Below are positions 27,881 to 36,290 of a stretch of 64,000 nucleotides of DNA, piece by piece; position 1 is the first letter of the stretch, and every line of letters begins with the position of its first letter. Made by a program: the position numbers and the translations under genes. A model generated the notes under the pieces. That model was not told where the DNA came from. It did no database searches and saw only the letters and a list, made by a program, of their open reading frames with translations. Source of the stretch: Corallococcus soli (GTDB taxonomy: Bacteria > Myxococcota > Myxococcia > Myxococcales > Myxococcaceae); assembly GCF_014930455.1 (NCBI RefSeq), contig NZ_JAAIYO010000010.1, forward strand, positions 1 through 64,000, read 5' to 3'.

Positions 27881-30800
27881 GAAGAAGTCGCCGCCGAGCC
27901 CGCGCCGGCCCGCGCTTCCGCAGCCCCGGTGGACGACGTGGCGGACCTCTTCGGTCCGGCTCCGGGCGCAGCGGCCCGGCCCGCCGTGGAGGCCCCGCGC
28001 CCTGCGGCCCCTGCCCGGAAGGTGGACGCGTCGTTCACAAGCGACTTCCCGAACATGGACGACGACGAGCCGGTGCGCGCCGCCATGCCGGTCGCGCCTC
28101 GCGCCGCGCAGCCCGCGTCCTACACCGCGCCGACCCAGGCCGCGCCGCCCGCGTCCTTCTCCGCGCAGGCCCCGGTCGCGCCTCGCGCCTCCACGTCCGC
28201 GTCCTTCTCCGCCCAGGCTCCGGCTTCGGGACCGCTGACGGTAGCCATCATCGGCATGTCGGGCCGCTTCCCGGGCGCCCGGAACCTGGACGAGTTCTGG
28301 GACAACCTGCGCGAGGGTCGCAACGCCATCGGTGAGCCGCCCACGGGCCGCTGGGACGTGGAGCGCTTCTACGGTGGCGCCGAGCGCCGCTCGCAGAAGC
28401 CCTTCAGCCCGCGCGCGGGCTTCCTCGACGACGTGGAGTCCTTCGATCCCATCTTCTTCGGCATCTCGCCGAAGGAGGCGGAGATGATGGATCCGCAGCA
28501 GCGCCTGTTCCTTCAGGAGGCGTGGCGGGCGCTGGAGGACGCGGGCTACCCCAGCCGCGTGCTCAGCGAGAAGCGCTGCGGCGTCTACGCGGGCTGCAAC
28601 GCGGGCGACTACACGCTGACGCTCCGGCAGAACGGCGTGATGGACGAGCCGTACTCCCTGATGGGCAACTCCGGCTCCATCCTGCCGGCGCGCATCTCGT
28701 ACCTGCTCAACCTCAAGGGCCCCAGCATCGCGCTGGACACCGCGTGCTCGTCCTCGCTGGTGGCGCTGCACCTGGCGTGCGAGGCCATCCGCAACGGCAG
28801 CCTGGAGATGGCGCTCGCGGGCGGCGTGACGGTGATGACCACGCCGGAGTTCGCGCTGCTGGCGCACGAAGCCGGCATGCTGTCCTCCACCCGGCAGTGC
28901 CGCACCTTCGACAACAGCGCGGACGGCTTCGTGCCCGCCGAAGGCGTGGGCGTCGTCGTCCTCAAGGAGCTGAACGCGGCGCTGCGCGACGGCGACGTCA
29001 TCCACGGCGTCATCCGCGGCACCGGCATCAACCAGGACGGGAAGACCAACGGCATCACCGCGCCCAGCGCCCCGTCGCAGACGGCGCTGGAGCTGTCCGT
29101 CTGGTCGCAGGCGGGCATCACCGCCGAGTCCCTGGACTACGTGGAGGCGCACGGCACCGGCACCCGCCTGGGAGACCCCATCGAGGTCCAGGCGCTCACG
29201 GATGCCTTCCGGCGCTCCACGGACGGGCGGCAGATCTGCGCCATCGGTTCGGTGAAGTCGAACATCGGCCACACCATCATGGCCGCGGGCGTCGCGGGTA
29301 TCCTCAAGGTGCTCCTGTCGCTGCGCAACGAAGCCCTGCCGCCGTCGCTGCACTTCGAGCAGCCCAACGAGCACATCCGCTTCGAGCAGTCCCCGTTCTT
29401 CGTCAACGCCCGCCTGCGCGACTGGCGCCGCGGCACCTCCCGCCCGCGCCGGGCTGCGGTGAGCTCCTTCGGCTTCAGCGGCACCAACGCGCACGTCATC
29501 CTGGAGGAGGCGCCCATCGTGAACTCGGGCGCCTCACCCGAGCGCGCCGCGTGGCTCTTCACGCTGTCCGCGAAGTCCGCTCCGGCGCTCGAGCGGCGCC
29601 TGGCGGACCTGGGCCGCTGGCTGGACCGGGACGCGGGCCGCACGTCGCTGGAGGACGTGGCGTACACGCTGCTCTGCCGCCGCTCGCAGTACCCGGTGCG
29701 CGTGGCCCTGGTCGCCGCCAACGTCCGGGAGCTGCGCGCGCAGGTGGCCGCGCTGGTCTCCGGCGCGACGGCCGAAGGCACGCGCAGGCATGACCTCAAG
29801 GCGAGCCCCGTCCCCGTGGAGGCGCTGCACGAGGAGCTGGGCCGCCGCCTGATGGACGAGCTGGTCGCCTCCGGCATCCGCACCGCGGACGCACCGCGCA
29901 AGCTGACCGTGCTGGCCGAGCTGTTCGTGAAGGGGTACGAGCTGCCCTGGGAGCAGTTGTTCTCCTCGGCGCGCACCGTGCCGCTGCCCACCTATCCGTT
30001 CGACGCCACCCGCTATTGGGTGGCCGAGGGCTCCGCGCCCGTGGCCCGCATGCCTTCCGCGCCGCAGGCCCCCGTGGCCGCCGAGCCCGCGGACCCGGGG
30101 CCGACGGGCATGCTCCTGATGGAGCGCACCTGGACGCCGTCCACCTGGGGCCAGGAGCGCATCTCCACCGGGACGCTGGTGGTGGTGACGTCGCGCGACT
30201 CGGAGGCGCTTGCCCGCAGGTGGGACCTGGCGCCGGAGCTTCGCGACTACCGCTTCATCTTCGTGCAGCACGACGAAGGGGCGCCTCGCGACGCGCGCAC
30301 GCTGGTGGTGCCGCCGGGTGACATCGCCCGGGGCAGGGAAGTGGCCGCGGAGATCGCCCGCCGGGTGGAGGACGTGTGCGGCTTCGTGGACCTGTCCGAC
30401 GTGCTCGCTTCGCCCCGCTCCGACGTGGTGGACGCCCTGGGCAAGACGGCGCTCCTCCAGGAGCTGCTGCGGGCGCGGCTGGAGGGCCGCCGTGAGGGGT
30501 CCTTCGCGGTGCTGCACTTCACCCGGGGCGCGCAGGGCTTCCAGACGGCGCGGCCGACGCTCGCGGGCGCTTCGTTCGCGGGCCTGATGCGCGTCATCGG
30601 CGCCGAGTACCAGGGCGTCACCGCGCGCACGGTGGACCTGGATGATTCGCCGGACACCGAGCAGTCGCTGCCCTCGCTCCTGCTGCGAGAGATGGCCACG
30701 CGCGACGACGCGGTGGAGGTCTGCATCCGGCGGGGCACTCGCTACGGCTACACCCTCACGGTGCGCGAGCGCCGCGAGCTGGCGGACTTCGACGCCCGCT

Positions 30801-33568
30801 CGCCGCACTTCGCTCCGGCCGACGACGTGGTGGTCATCACGGGCGGCACGGGAGGCATCGGCCGGGCAATGGCGCGCGAGTGGATGCGCCGGGGTGCCCG
30901 CAAGCTGGTGCTCATGGGGCACAACGACCTGCCGGACCGGCGTGAGTGGGACCGGCTGCTGGCGGACCCGTCCACGTCGCAGGGCGTGCGCGTGCGCATC
31001 CAGGACCTGCGCGCCATGGAGGACGCGGGCGCGCGCGTGGAGCTGTACTTCGGACCGCTGACGGACGAGCCCGCGCTGCGTCGCTTCTTCGACCGGGTGC
31101 GCCGGGAGCTGGGCCCCATCCGGGGCGTCTTCCACTGCGCGGGGGCCTTCGTGAACGGGCACCACCCGTTCATCTACCGCGAGACGGAGGACATGCGCCG
31201 CGTGCTGGAGCCCAAGATTGAGGGGCTCATCACGCTGGACCGCGTGCTGGCGCAGGACGACCTGCTCTTCTTCAACCTCTGCTCGTCCATCTCCGCGACC
31301 TTCCCCATGCTCGCCGTGGGCATCGTGGACTACTCGCTGGGCAACGCGTTCCTCGCGTCGTTCGCGGACTACCAGTTCCAGCGCGGGCGCCGCTGCTTCC
31401 AGTCCATCGCGTGGACCAACTGGCGCGACGTGGGCATTGGCGAGGTGGACAGCGCCAACTACCGGCAGCTCGGCCTGAAGGCGCACTCCACCGGTCAGGG
31501 CATCTTCATGACCGACCGGGCCATGGCGCTGCTCGGCCAGGCGCCCGTGGTCGTCGCCGGTGTCTTCGACCTGGAGCGCGCGACGCCGGAGCGGTTGATC
31601 GCCCTGCGGCAGGACGCGGACGAGCGGCGCCAGTTCCTGCGCGTGGATGAGACGACGCGCAGCCAGGTGCAGGCCTCCTCCGACGTGGACGAGACGACGC
31701 GCCAGTGGCTGCGCAGTGTCTTCTCCACGGAGCTGAAGCTGCCGGCCGGGGTGCTGGAGGACAGCACCCGCTTCGAGGACCTGGGCGTGGACTCCATCCT
31801 CATGGTGGACCTGCTGCGCAAGGTGGAGAAGGAGCTGGGCAGCAAGGTCGACCCGACGGCCTTCCTGGAGTACCCGACCATCCTGGAGCTGACCCGCTAC
31901 TTCTTCGTGAAGCACGGCGAGGCCGTGCACCGCGCATCGGGCACGCTCAGCGCCCCGCCGAAGGCGCAACAGGCCCCAGCGGCTCGGGTGCCCGCGCAGG
32001 TGTCCGCGCAGGTGTCCGCGCCGGGTCCCGTCACGGGACAGCCGGTGGCCCCCGCGGGGACCTCGTCGCTCACGGGCGCGCCGTTCCCGGTGGCCGTCAT
32101 CGGCATCGGGTGCCACTTCCCTCGCTCGAAGGACACGCAGGCCTTCTGGGAGAACCTGAAGGCGGGCTTCAACGGCATCGGTGACGTCCCGGGCTCGCGC
32201 TGGAACGTGTCGGAGTACTTCAACCCCGTGCACACGCCCGGCCGCACCATGAGCCGGTGGGGTGGGTTCATCGACGGCATCGAGGACTTCGACGCGGCCT
32301 ACTTCGGCCTGCGCGCGGAGGTCGCGCCGCACGTGGATCCGCTCATGCGCCAGATGCTGGAGGCGAGCGTGCAGTGCATGCGCGACTCCGGCTACGAGAA
32401 CGCCCAGCTCTCCAACGCCCGCATGGGCGTGTTCGTGGGCTCGCGCGCCGGCACCTACGCCCGGCGCATCGAGACGATGCTCCCCGACAGCATCGTCGGC
32501 GTGGGGCAGAACTTCATCGCCGCGCACGTCTCGCACCTGCTGAACCTGCGCGGGCCGGCCATGGTGGTGGACACCGCGTGCTCGTCGTCGCTCACGGCGC
32601 TGCACCTGGCCTGCCAGAGCCTGATGACCGGCGACTCCGACATGGCGCTGGTGGGCGGCGCGGACCTGCTGCTCGACGAGGAGCCCTTCCTCACGCTCAG
32701 CGAGGCGCGGGCGTTGTCGCCGGACGGGCGGTGCTTCACGTTCGATCAGCGCGCCAACGGCTTCGTGCCGGGCGAGGGCTGCGGCGCGATGATCATCAAG
32801 CCGCTCGCGCGCGCCATCGCGGATGGCGACCGCATCTACGGCGTCGTGGAGGCCACCGCGCTCAACAACGACGGCCGCACCATGGGCATCACCACGCCCA
32901 ACCCGGAGGCCCAGTACGAGGTCATCAAGGACGCCCTGCGGCGCGCGAACGCCAGCCCCGCGAGCGTGAGCTACGTGGAGGCGCACGGGACGGGGACGAT
33001 GATTGGCGACCCCATCGAGCTGCGCGGCCTGTCGCGCGTGTTCCGGGAAGCCACCGACGAGCGGGCCTTCTGCGCGGTGGGCAGCGTGAAGTCCAACATC
33101 GGCCACCTGTTCAGCGCCGCCGGCATGGCGAGCCTCATCAAGGTGCTGCTGTGCCTGCACCACCGGCAGCTCGTGCCCACGCTGAACTGCGAGACGCCCA
33201 ACCCGCGCTTCGCCTTCGCGGAGTCGCCGTTCGTCCCCAACACCGTGCTGAAGCCCTGGGAGCCGCGTCACGGCGCCCGCCGCGCGGGCATCAGCGCCTT
33301 CGGCTTCGGCGGCACCAACGCGCACGTCGTCCTGCGTGACTTCGAGCCGTCCCAGGTCCAGGGCTACCGGCAGGTGCGCAGCGCCCTGCCGCCCGTCCAG
33401 TTCGCGCGCAAGCGCTACTGGCTGGAGCCGCGCCACCGTCAGGCGCCGGCCCCGGTGGCCACCCCCGCTTCTCCGGCGCGCGCGCCGGAAACCCTTCCGC
33501 CCATGTTGGAGCTCACCTGGAACGACGCGCCCGCCGCGTCGCCTGGCGTCTCCACCTCCGCAGCCTGA
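24515..33568 (+). CDS. trans-AT polyketide synthase 2: rest of module 5, module 6 and KS7
   Basis: About 3017 residues from the ATG at 24515: KR4, C-methyltransferase, ACP6a, ACP6b, KS6, KR5, ACP7, KS7. This ATG is 8 bp after the PKS1 stop; an upstream in-frame start at 24374 would overlap PKS1 by 44 codons and is less likely. No strong ribosome site is visible, so translation may be coupled to PKS1. The frame is offset by one base from PKS1, and the N-terminus RSNLVLIV begins at the second strand of a KR fold. KS6 (Cys1411) and KS7 (Cys2689) keep their catalytic triads. Pro/Ala-rich linkers separate the ACPs from KS6. The protein ends about 75 residues after KS7 with a shortened linker, so KS7 must pass its chain to the DH that opens PKS3. 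Confidence 0.94.
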   Translation: MRSNLVLIVTPKHARGLDVALARHHADAPVLQLVLGSQDRQLSEGVWEVDAWDAEALARRVTPLDGVGLIYFLGGLQFEDVDLEDDRAVQETQERGVLSLFRLTRALRKHLGKDGPELRVATNDTQRILPDDEPRPFGASLHGYLKVMTQEYRRLRIRCVELSLRTLPERPSDAQLNAAIGPLLAPAAGPGLTEVAIRNGAPFTRALERVQLPPAPAAPFRKHGVYLVLGGAGGIGTVFSQWLAKHYQARLVWVGRRPLGEDRAQDVAAIEKLGGKVLYLQADATDARQLREGLKRVHAEFGPVNGAVHSAIVLRDKLIDSMDEESFRVALAPKVQGSVALYRALRDEPLDFLMFFSSAQSFAANAGQSNYAAGCAFKDAFATWLSGRCAFPVKTVNWGYWGSVGIVASDQYREKLASRGVFSIEPDEGMEAVSRLLGHGVSQVMAFKGSEQLFMELGVRREYERRVFAVGQRSVMEELSAPVPALTENARAWAAVTAFGRDLLRTSLQRMGVLRAVGERYTRDSLRDRLRLVPAYERLHDALLAILVDAGLLLVDADGFVTGEAVLVRTEDGAAQLEALCQAFPEMEALARLIHTCVVKYPEVLTGALPATEVIFPGSSMHLLENIYKNNATADYFNDIVTLVARRYVEARLAELPAGVPVRILEVGSGTGGTSARVLEGLRPLGDRVRYVYTDISKAFLTFGRKTYGTRYPFVEFSLLDIEKDPLAQGYEGGSFDLVLATNVLHATARMRDTMGNLKVLLKANGCVAINEATSVQDFTTLIFGMLSGWWAFADANQRLPGSPLLGIPQWTDVLRAEGFRRITPMGRSGIESQALNQHVIVAESDGVVRVPWASLDAPAVASVKPEPVTPKAPPPPAPVEAPRAAPAAKPAYAPALPAPAARPAPGPSVDVPAAVAASVAQVLELAQTQVDRNERFLDMGVDSVLAVEIARVIGERLSIELRSTELFNYSSVAELARYIGDTFSHELGGTQAPAPLATSASESDLFAPAAAVAKPAAPAVTVAEVQAPRAPVAPRASTGDRLRKAEDAIVQGVAEVLDIPPDTLGRDDAFTEFGVDSVLAVEIINRINTSQGLDLRSTDLFNFSSVRALAKHVVEDLGAGGEEVAAEPAPARASAAPVDDVADLFGPAPGAAARPAVEAPRPAAPARKVDASFTSDFPNMDDDEPVRAAMPVAPRAAQPASYTAPTQAAPPASFSAQAPVAPRASTSASFSAQAPASGPLTVAIIGMSGRFPGARNLDEFWDNLREGRNAIGEPPTGRWDVERFYGGAERRSQKPFSPRAGFLDDVESFDPIFFGISPKEAEMMDPQQRLFLQEAWRALEDAGYPSRVLSEKRCGVYAGCNAGDYTLTLRQNGVMDEPYSLMGNSGSILPARISYLLNLKGPSIALDTACSSSLVALHLACEAIRNGSLEMALAGGVTVMTTPEFALLAHEAGMLSSTRQCRTFDNSADGFVPAEGVGVVVLKELNAALRDGDVIHGVIRGTGINQDGKTNGITAPSAPSQTALELSVWSQAGITAESLDYVEAHGTGTRLGDPIEVQALTDAFRRSTDGRQICAIGSVKSNIGHTIMAAGVAGILKVLLSLRNEALPPSLHFEQPNEHIRFEQSPFFVNARLRDWRRGTSRPRRAAVSSFGFSGTNAHVILEEAPIVNSGASPERAAWLFTLSAKSAPALERRLADLGRWLDRDAGRTSLEDVAYTLLCRRSQYPVRVALVAANVRELRAQVAALVSGATAEGTRRHDLKASPVPVEALHEELGRRLMDELVASGIRTADAPRKLTVLAELFVKGYELPWEQLFSSARTVPLPTYPFDATRYWVAEGSAPVARMPSAPQAPVAAEPADPGPTGMLLMERTWTPSTWGQERISTGTLVVVTSRDSEALARRWDLAPELRDYRFIFVQHDEGAPRDARTLVVPPGDIARGREVAAEIARRVEDVCGFVDLSDVLASPRSDVVDALGKTALLQELLRARLEGRREGSFAVLHFTRGAQGFQTARPTLAGASFAGLMRVIGAEYQGVTARTVDLDDSPDTEQSLPSLLLREMATRDDAVEVCIRRGTRYGYTLTVRERRELADFDARSPHFAPADDVVVITGGTGGIGRAMAREWMRRGARKLVLMGHNDLPDRREWDRLLADPSTSQGVRVRIQDLRAMEDAGARVELYFGPLTDEPALRRFFDRVRRELGPIRGVFHCAGAFVNGHHPFIYRETEDMRRVLEPKIEGLITLDRVLAQDDLLFFNLCSSISATFPMLAVGIVDYSLGNAFLASFADYQFQRGRRCFQSIAWTNWRDVGIGEVDSANYRQLGLKAHSTGQGIFMTDRAMALLGQAPVVVAGVFDLERATPERLIALRQDADERRQFLRVDETTRSQVQASSDVDETTRQWLRSVFSTELKLPAGVLEDSTRFEDLGVDSILMVDLLRKVEKELGSKVDPTAFLEYPTILELTRYFFVKHGEAVHRASGTLSAPPKAQQAPAARVPAQVSAQVSAPGPVTGQPVAPAGTSSLTGAPFPVAVIGIGCHFPRSKDTQAFWENLKAGFNGIGDVPGSRWNVSEYFNPVHTPGRTMSRWGGFIDGIEDFDAAYFGLRAEVAPHVDPLMRQMLEASVQCMRDSGYENAQLSNARMGVFVGSRAGTYARRIETMLPDSIVGVGQNFIAAHVSHLLNLRGPAMVVDTACSSSLTALHLACQSLMTGDSDMALVGGADLLLDEEPFLTLSEARALSPDGRCFTFDQRANGFVPGEGCGAMIIKPLARAIADGDRIYGVVEATALNNDGRTMGITTPNPEAQYEVIKDALRRANASPASVSYVEAHGTGTMIGDPIELRGLSRVFREATDERAFCAVGSVKSNIGHLFSAAGMASLIKVLLCLHHRQLVPTLNCETPNPRFAFAESPFVPNTVLKPWEPRHGARRAGISAFGFGGTNAHVVLRDFEPSQVQGYRQVRSALPPVQFARKRYWLEPRHRQAPAPVATPASPARAPETLPPMLELTWNDAPAASPGVSTSAA
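28088..28212 (+). repeat. direct repeats in the Ala/Pro linker before KS6
   Basis: An 18-bp sequence coding PVAPRA is repeated exactly (28088-28105 and 28172-28189), and a 14-bp sequence coding ASFSA is repeated (28151-28164 and 28199-28212). The copies build a flexible Ala/Pro-rich linker between ACP6b and KS6, probably by local duplication. Confidence 0.75.
28230..31940 (+). other. PKS module 6: KS6-KR5-ACP7
   Basis: KS6 is PKS2 residues 1239-1667 (Cys1411) and lacks the usual KWGGF motif (RAGFLDD instead). KR5 has TGGTGGIG near 2109 and Tyr2273; at the stereo motif Asn2214 replaces the Asp seen in all other KRs here, so it is predicted A-type. ACP7 has Ser2427 in LGVDSI. There is no DH. 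Predicted outcome: a retained beta-hydroxyl of L configuration. Confidence 0.85.
31994..32017 (+). repeat. 12-bp tandem duplication in the linker before KS7
   Basis: GCGCAGGTGTCC occurs twice head to tail (31994-32005, 32006-32017), coding AQVSAQVS in the flexible linker between ACP7 and KS7. A slippage product with no inferred function. Confidence 0.8.
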
Positions 33569-36290
33569 GCCCGAATTCCATGAGCGACATCCAAGCGTTT
33601 GAAGTCACCACGGTCATCCGCAACGACGACTACGTCGTCCGCGATCACCGCGTGCACGGCGCGCGCATCATGCCGGGCGTCACCTTCCTGGACATGGTGT
33701 ACCGGGGCCTGGCGCGCTTCTGGGAGCCGTGGCGCGTCGAGCTGAAGAACATCCTCTTCCGCCACCCCATCGTCACGTCGGAGGAGTTCGACCGGCGCGT
33801 GAAGTTCTCGTTCGTCCCCAACCACTCCGCGTCGTCGAAGGTGGTGCTGAACGTCACCGCCACCAGCCTGAAGGAGAAGGCGGGCGTCGCCATCACCAGC
33901 GTCTGGGAGGAGCACTTCTGGGGCGAGGTCGTCCTGCACGACACGCCGCTGCAGGGCTCGCTGGACCTGGAGCGCCTCAAGGCCGGGGCCGTGCAGGTGA
34001 CGGACCTGGACGAGGCATACGCCATCGCCCGGGGGCTGGACATCCAGCACCGCGAGTTCATGAAGGGCGCGGGCCGCATCTGGCGCGGCGCGGACTCGGT
34101 GCTCGCGGAGGTGGGCCTGGGCGACGTGGCGCGTCCGTACGAGCAGCGCTTCCTGCTGCACCCCACCTACCTGGACACCTCCACCCTCATCCCGGTGCTC
34201 TTCCACGCGGGCAAGGCCGCCACGCGTCAGCCCTACATCCCCCTCTTCATCGAGTCCTTCCGGATGGCGGGTCCGCTGGTCGGGCCCGTGTACGTGCACG
34301 CCGTCGACCCGGGGGACAAGGCGTTCTCGGACGACCTGGTCCACGGGGACCACGACCTGTACGACGCGCGCGGCCGGCTGCTCGCGCGGTTCGTGAAGCT
34401 GACCGGCAAGCGCATCCGCAACGAGGATCTCATCACCCGGCTGTCCGGCTCCGACACCCGCGAGCCCGTACCCGCGCGCGCGCAGCGTCCGGTGGCGGCG
34501 CCCGCCGTGGCGACGTCTTCAGGCGGGGCCTCCGGGGCGCCTTCCTCCCAGGAGGAGCGGCTCGCCCGGGTGGAGGCGGAGCTGGCGGAGCTGGTGGGCG
34601 CCACCGTCCAGGTGCCCGGCGACGAGCTGCCGCGTGACCGGGGCTTCTACGAGCTGGGGCTGGACTCCACGCACCTGCTGGGGCTCGTGCGCAAGCTGGA
34701 GGAGCGGGTGGGCGCGTCGCTGTACCCGACGCTGCTCTTCGAGCACAACGACCTCTCCAAGCTGGCGAAGTACCTGCTCGCGGAGCACCCCGCGGCGTTC
34801 CAGGAGCGCGCCGGGACGAAGCCTTCCGTCGCCGTGAGCGCGCCCGTGGCGTCCGCGCCGCGCGGTCCGGCGGAGACGGTGTACTGCCGGCCGGAGTGGT
34901 TCCCCGCGCCCGCGGAGGCTTCCAGTCCGCTGACGGGCTGGACGCTGCTGCTCGCCTCGGAGCCGGAGGCACGGGACGCACTGGCGTCCGCGCTGGGTGA
35001 GGCTTCAAGCCGGCTGGTGTGGCTGCGCCCGGCGGAGGCCTTCGCGCACGAGGGCGCGGAGCGCTTCGCGGTCCGTCCAGGCTCGCATGAGGACGGCGCG
35101 CGCGTGCTCGCGGCCCTGGCCGAGGCGGGCCGCGCGGTGTCGCGCGTGGTGCTGATGGCGCCGCGGGGCGGGGTCGCGACGGAGACCGGGGGGCTGTTCC
35201 TTCTCCAGGGCGTGGTGCGCGCGCTGCTCGAGCGCGGCGGCACGGAGCCGGTATCACTGCTGGCCGTGCACGAGGACGTGGCGGAGCACGCGGCCTTCGT
35301 GGCGCTCGGCGGCTACCTGCGTTCGCTGCGCGTGGAGGTGCCCCGCATGACGGGGCGCACCGTGGCGCTGGTGCCGGGCACGGCGTGGGCGGACGTGGGC
35401 GCGCGCGTGGCGGTGGAGCTGCGCACCCCTGGTTCGGACGCGGTCCGCCATGGGGCGGGGACCCGCTTCGTCCAGGCCCTTCAGGAGCTGAAGCCCGGCG
35501 CGGGCGCTGGACTCCCCGTGCGGGCCCGGGGCGTCTACCTCATCACGGGTGGTGCCGGTGGCCTGGGGCTCATCGTCGCGCGGCAGTTGGCGCGGCGTGG
35601 GGCCGGGGTCGTGGTCCTGGTGGGGCGCTCCGAACTGGACGCGACCCGCCGCGAGCGGTTGCAGGCGCTGGATGGCTGCGGCGCCACGGTGATGTACCAG
35701 CGCGCGGACACGTCCTCCGAGGCGGCGGTCCAGGCCCTGTGCGCGCGCGTGCGGGAGCGCTTCGGTGCGCTGCACGGCGTGGTGCATGGCGCGGGCGAGA
35801 CGCGCGATGCGCTGGTGCGGCAGAAGTCGGTGGAGGACATGCGCTCGGTGCTCGCGCCCAAGGTCCATGGCACGCGGCTGCTGGACGCGGCGACGCGCGA
35901 CGACGACCTGGACTTCTTCCTCCTGCTGTCGTCGCTCTCCGCGCTGACGGGCAACGTGGGCCAGTCGGACTACGCCCACGCCAACGCCTTCATGGACGCG
36001 TTCGCCCACGAGCGCGAGCGGCAGCGTGGCCTGGGCCTGCGTCGCGGGCGCACCGTGTCCATCAACTGGCCGCTGTGGCGTGAAGGCGGCATGCAGGTGG
36101 AGGCCGGCGCCGAGCAGGCCATGTGGCGTCACTTCGGCGCCATCCCCCTGGAGACGGCCGCGGGTCTGGAGGCCATGGACGCCGCGTTCCGGCTGGACGG
36201 GGCCCAGCTCGCGGTGCTGTCGGGAGACGCCGCGCGCCTGCGCGAGTCCTTCCACGTCCGCTCGCTCGCGGCTCCGGCGTCCGTTGCGGC
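32086..36290 (+). other. PKS module 7 (split over two proteins): KS7 | DH4-ACP8-KR6
   Basis: KS7 is PKS2 residues 2525-2943 (Cys2689, AHGTGT, NIGHLF). It is divergent: the usual MDPQ.R reads VDPLMR, and the post-KS linker is cut down to LPPVQFARKRYW. PKS3 opens with DH4 (HRVHGARIMP, His23; LDTST, Asp199, without the following Gln/His), then ACP8 (Ser363 in LGLDST) and KR6 (TGGAGGLG near 655, Tyr798, B-type TRD). The ACP sits between DH and KR, and no second ACP precedes KS8. Predicted outcome: a double bond. Confidence 0.83.
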
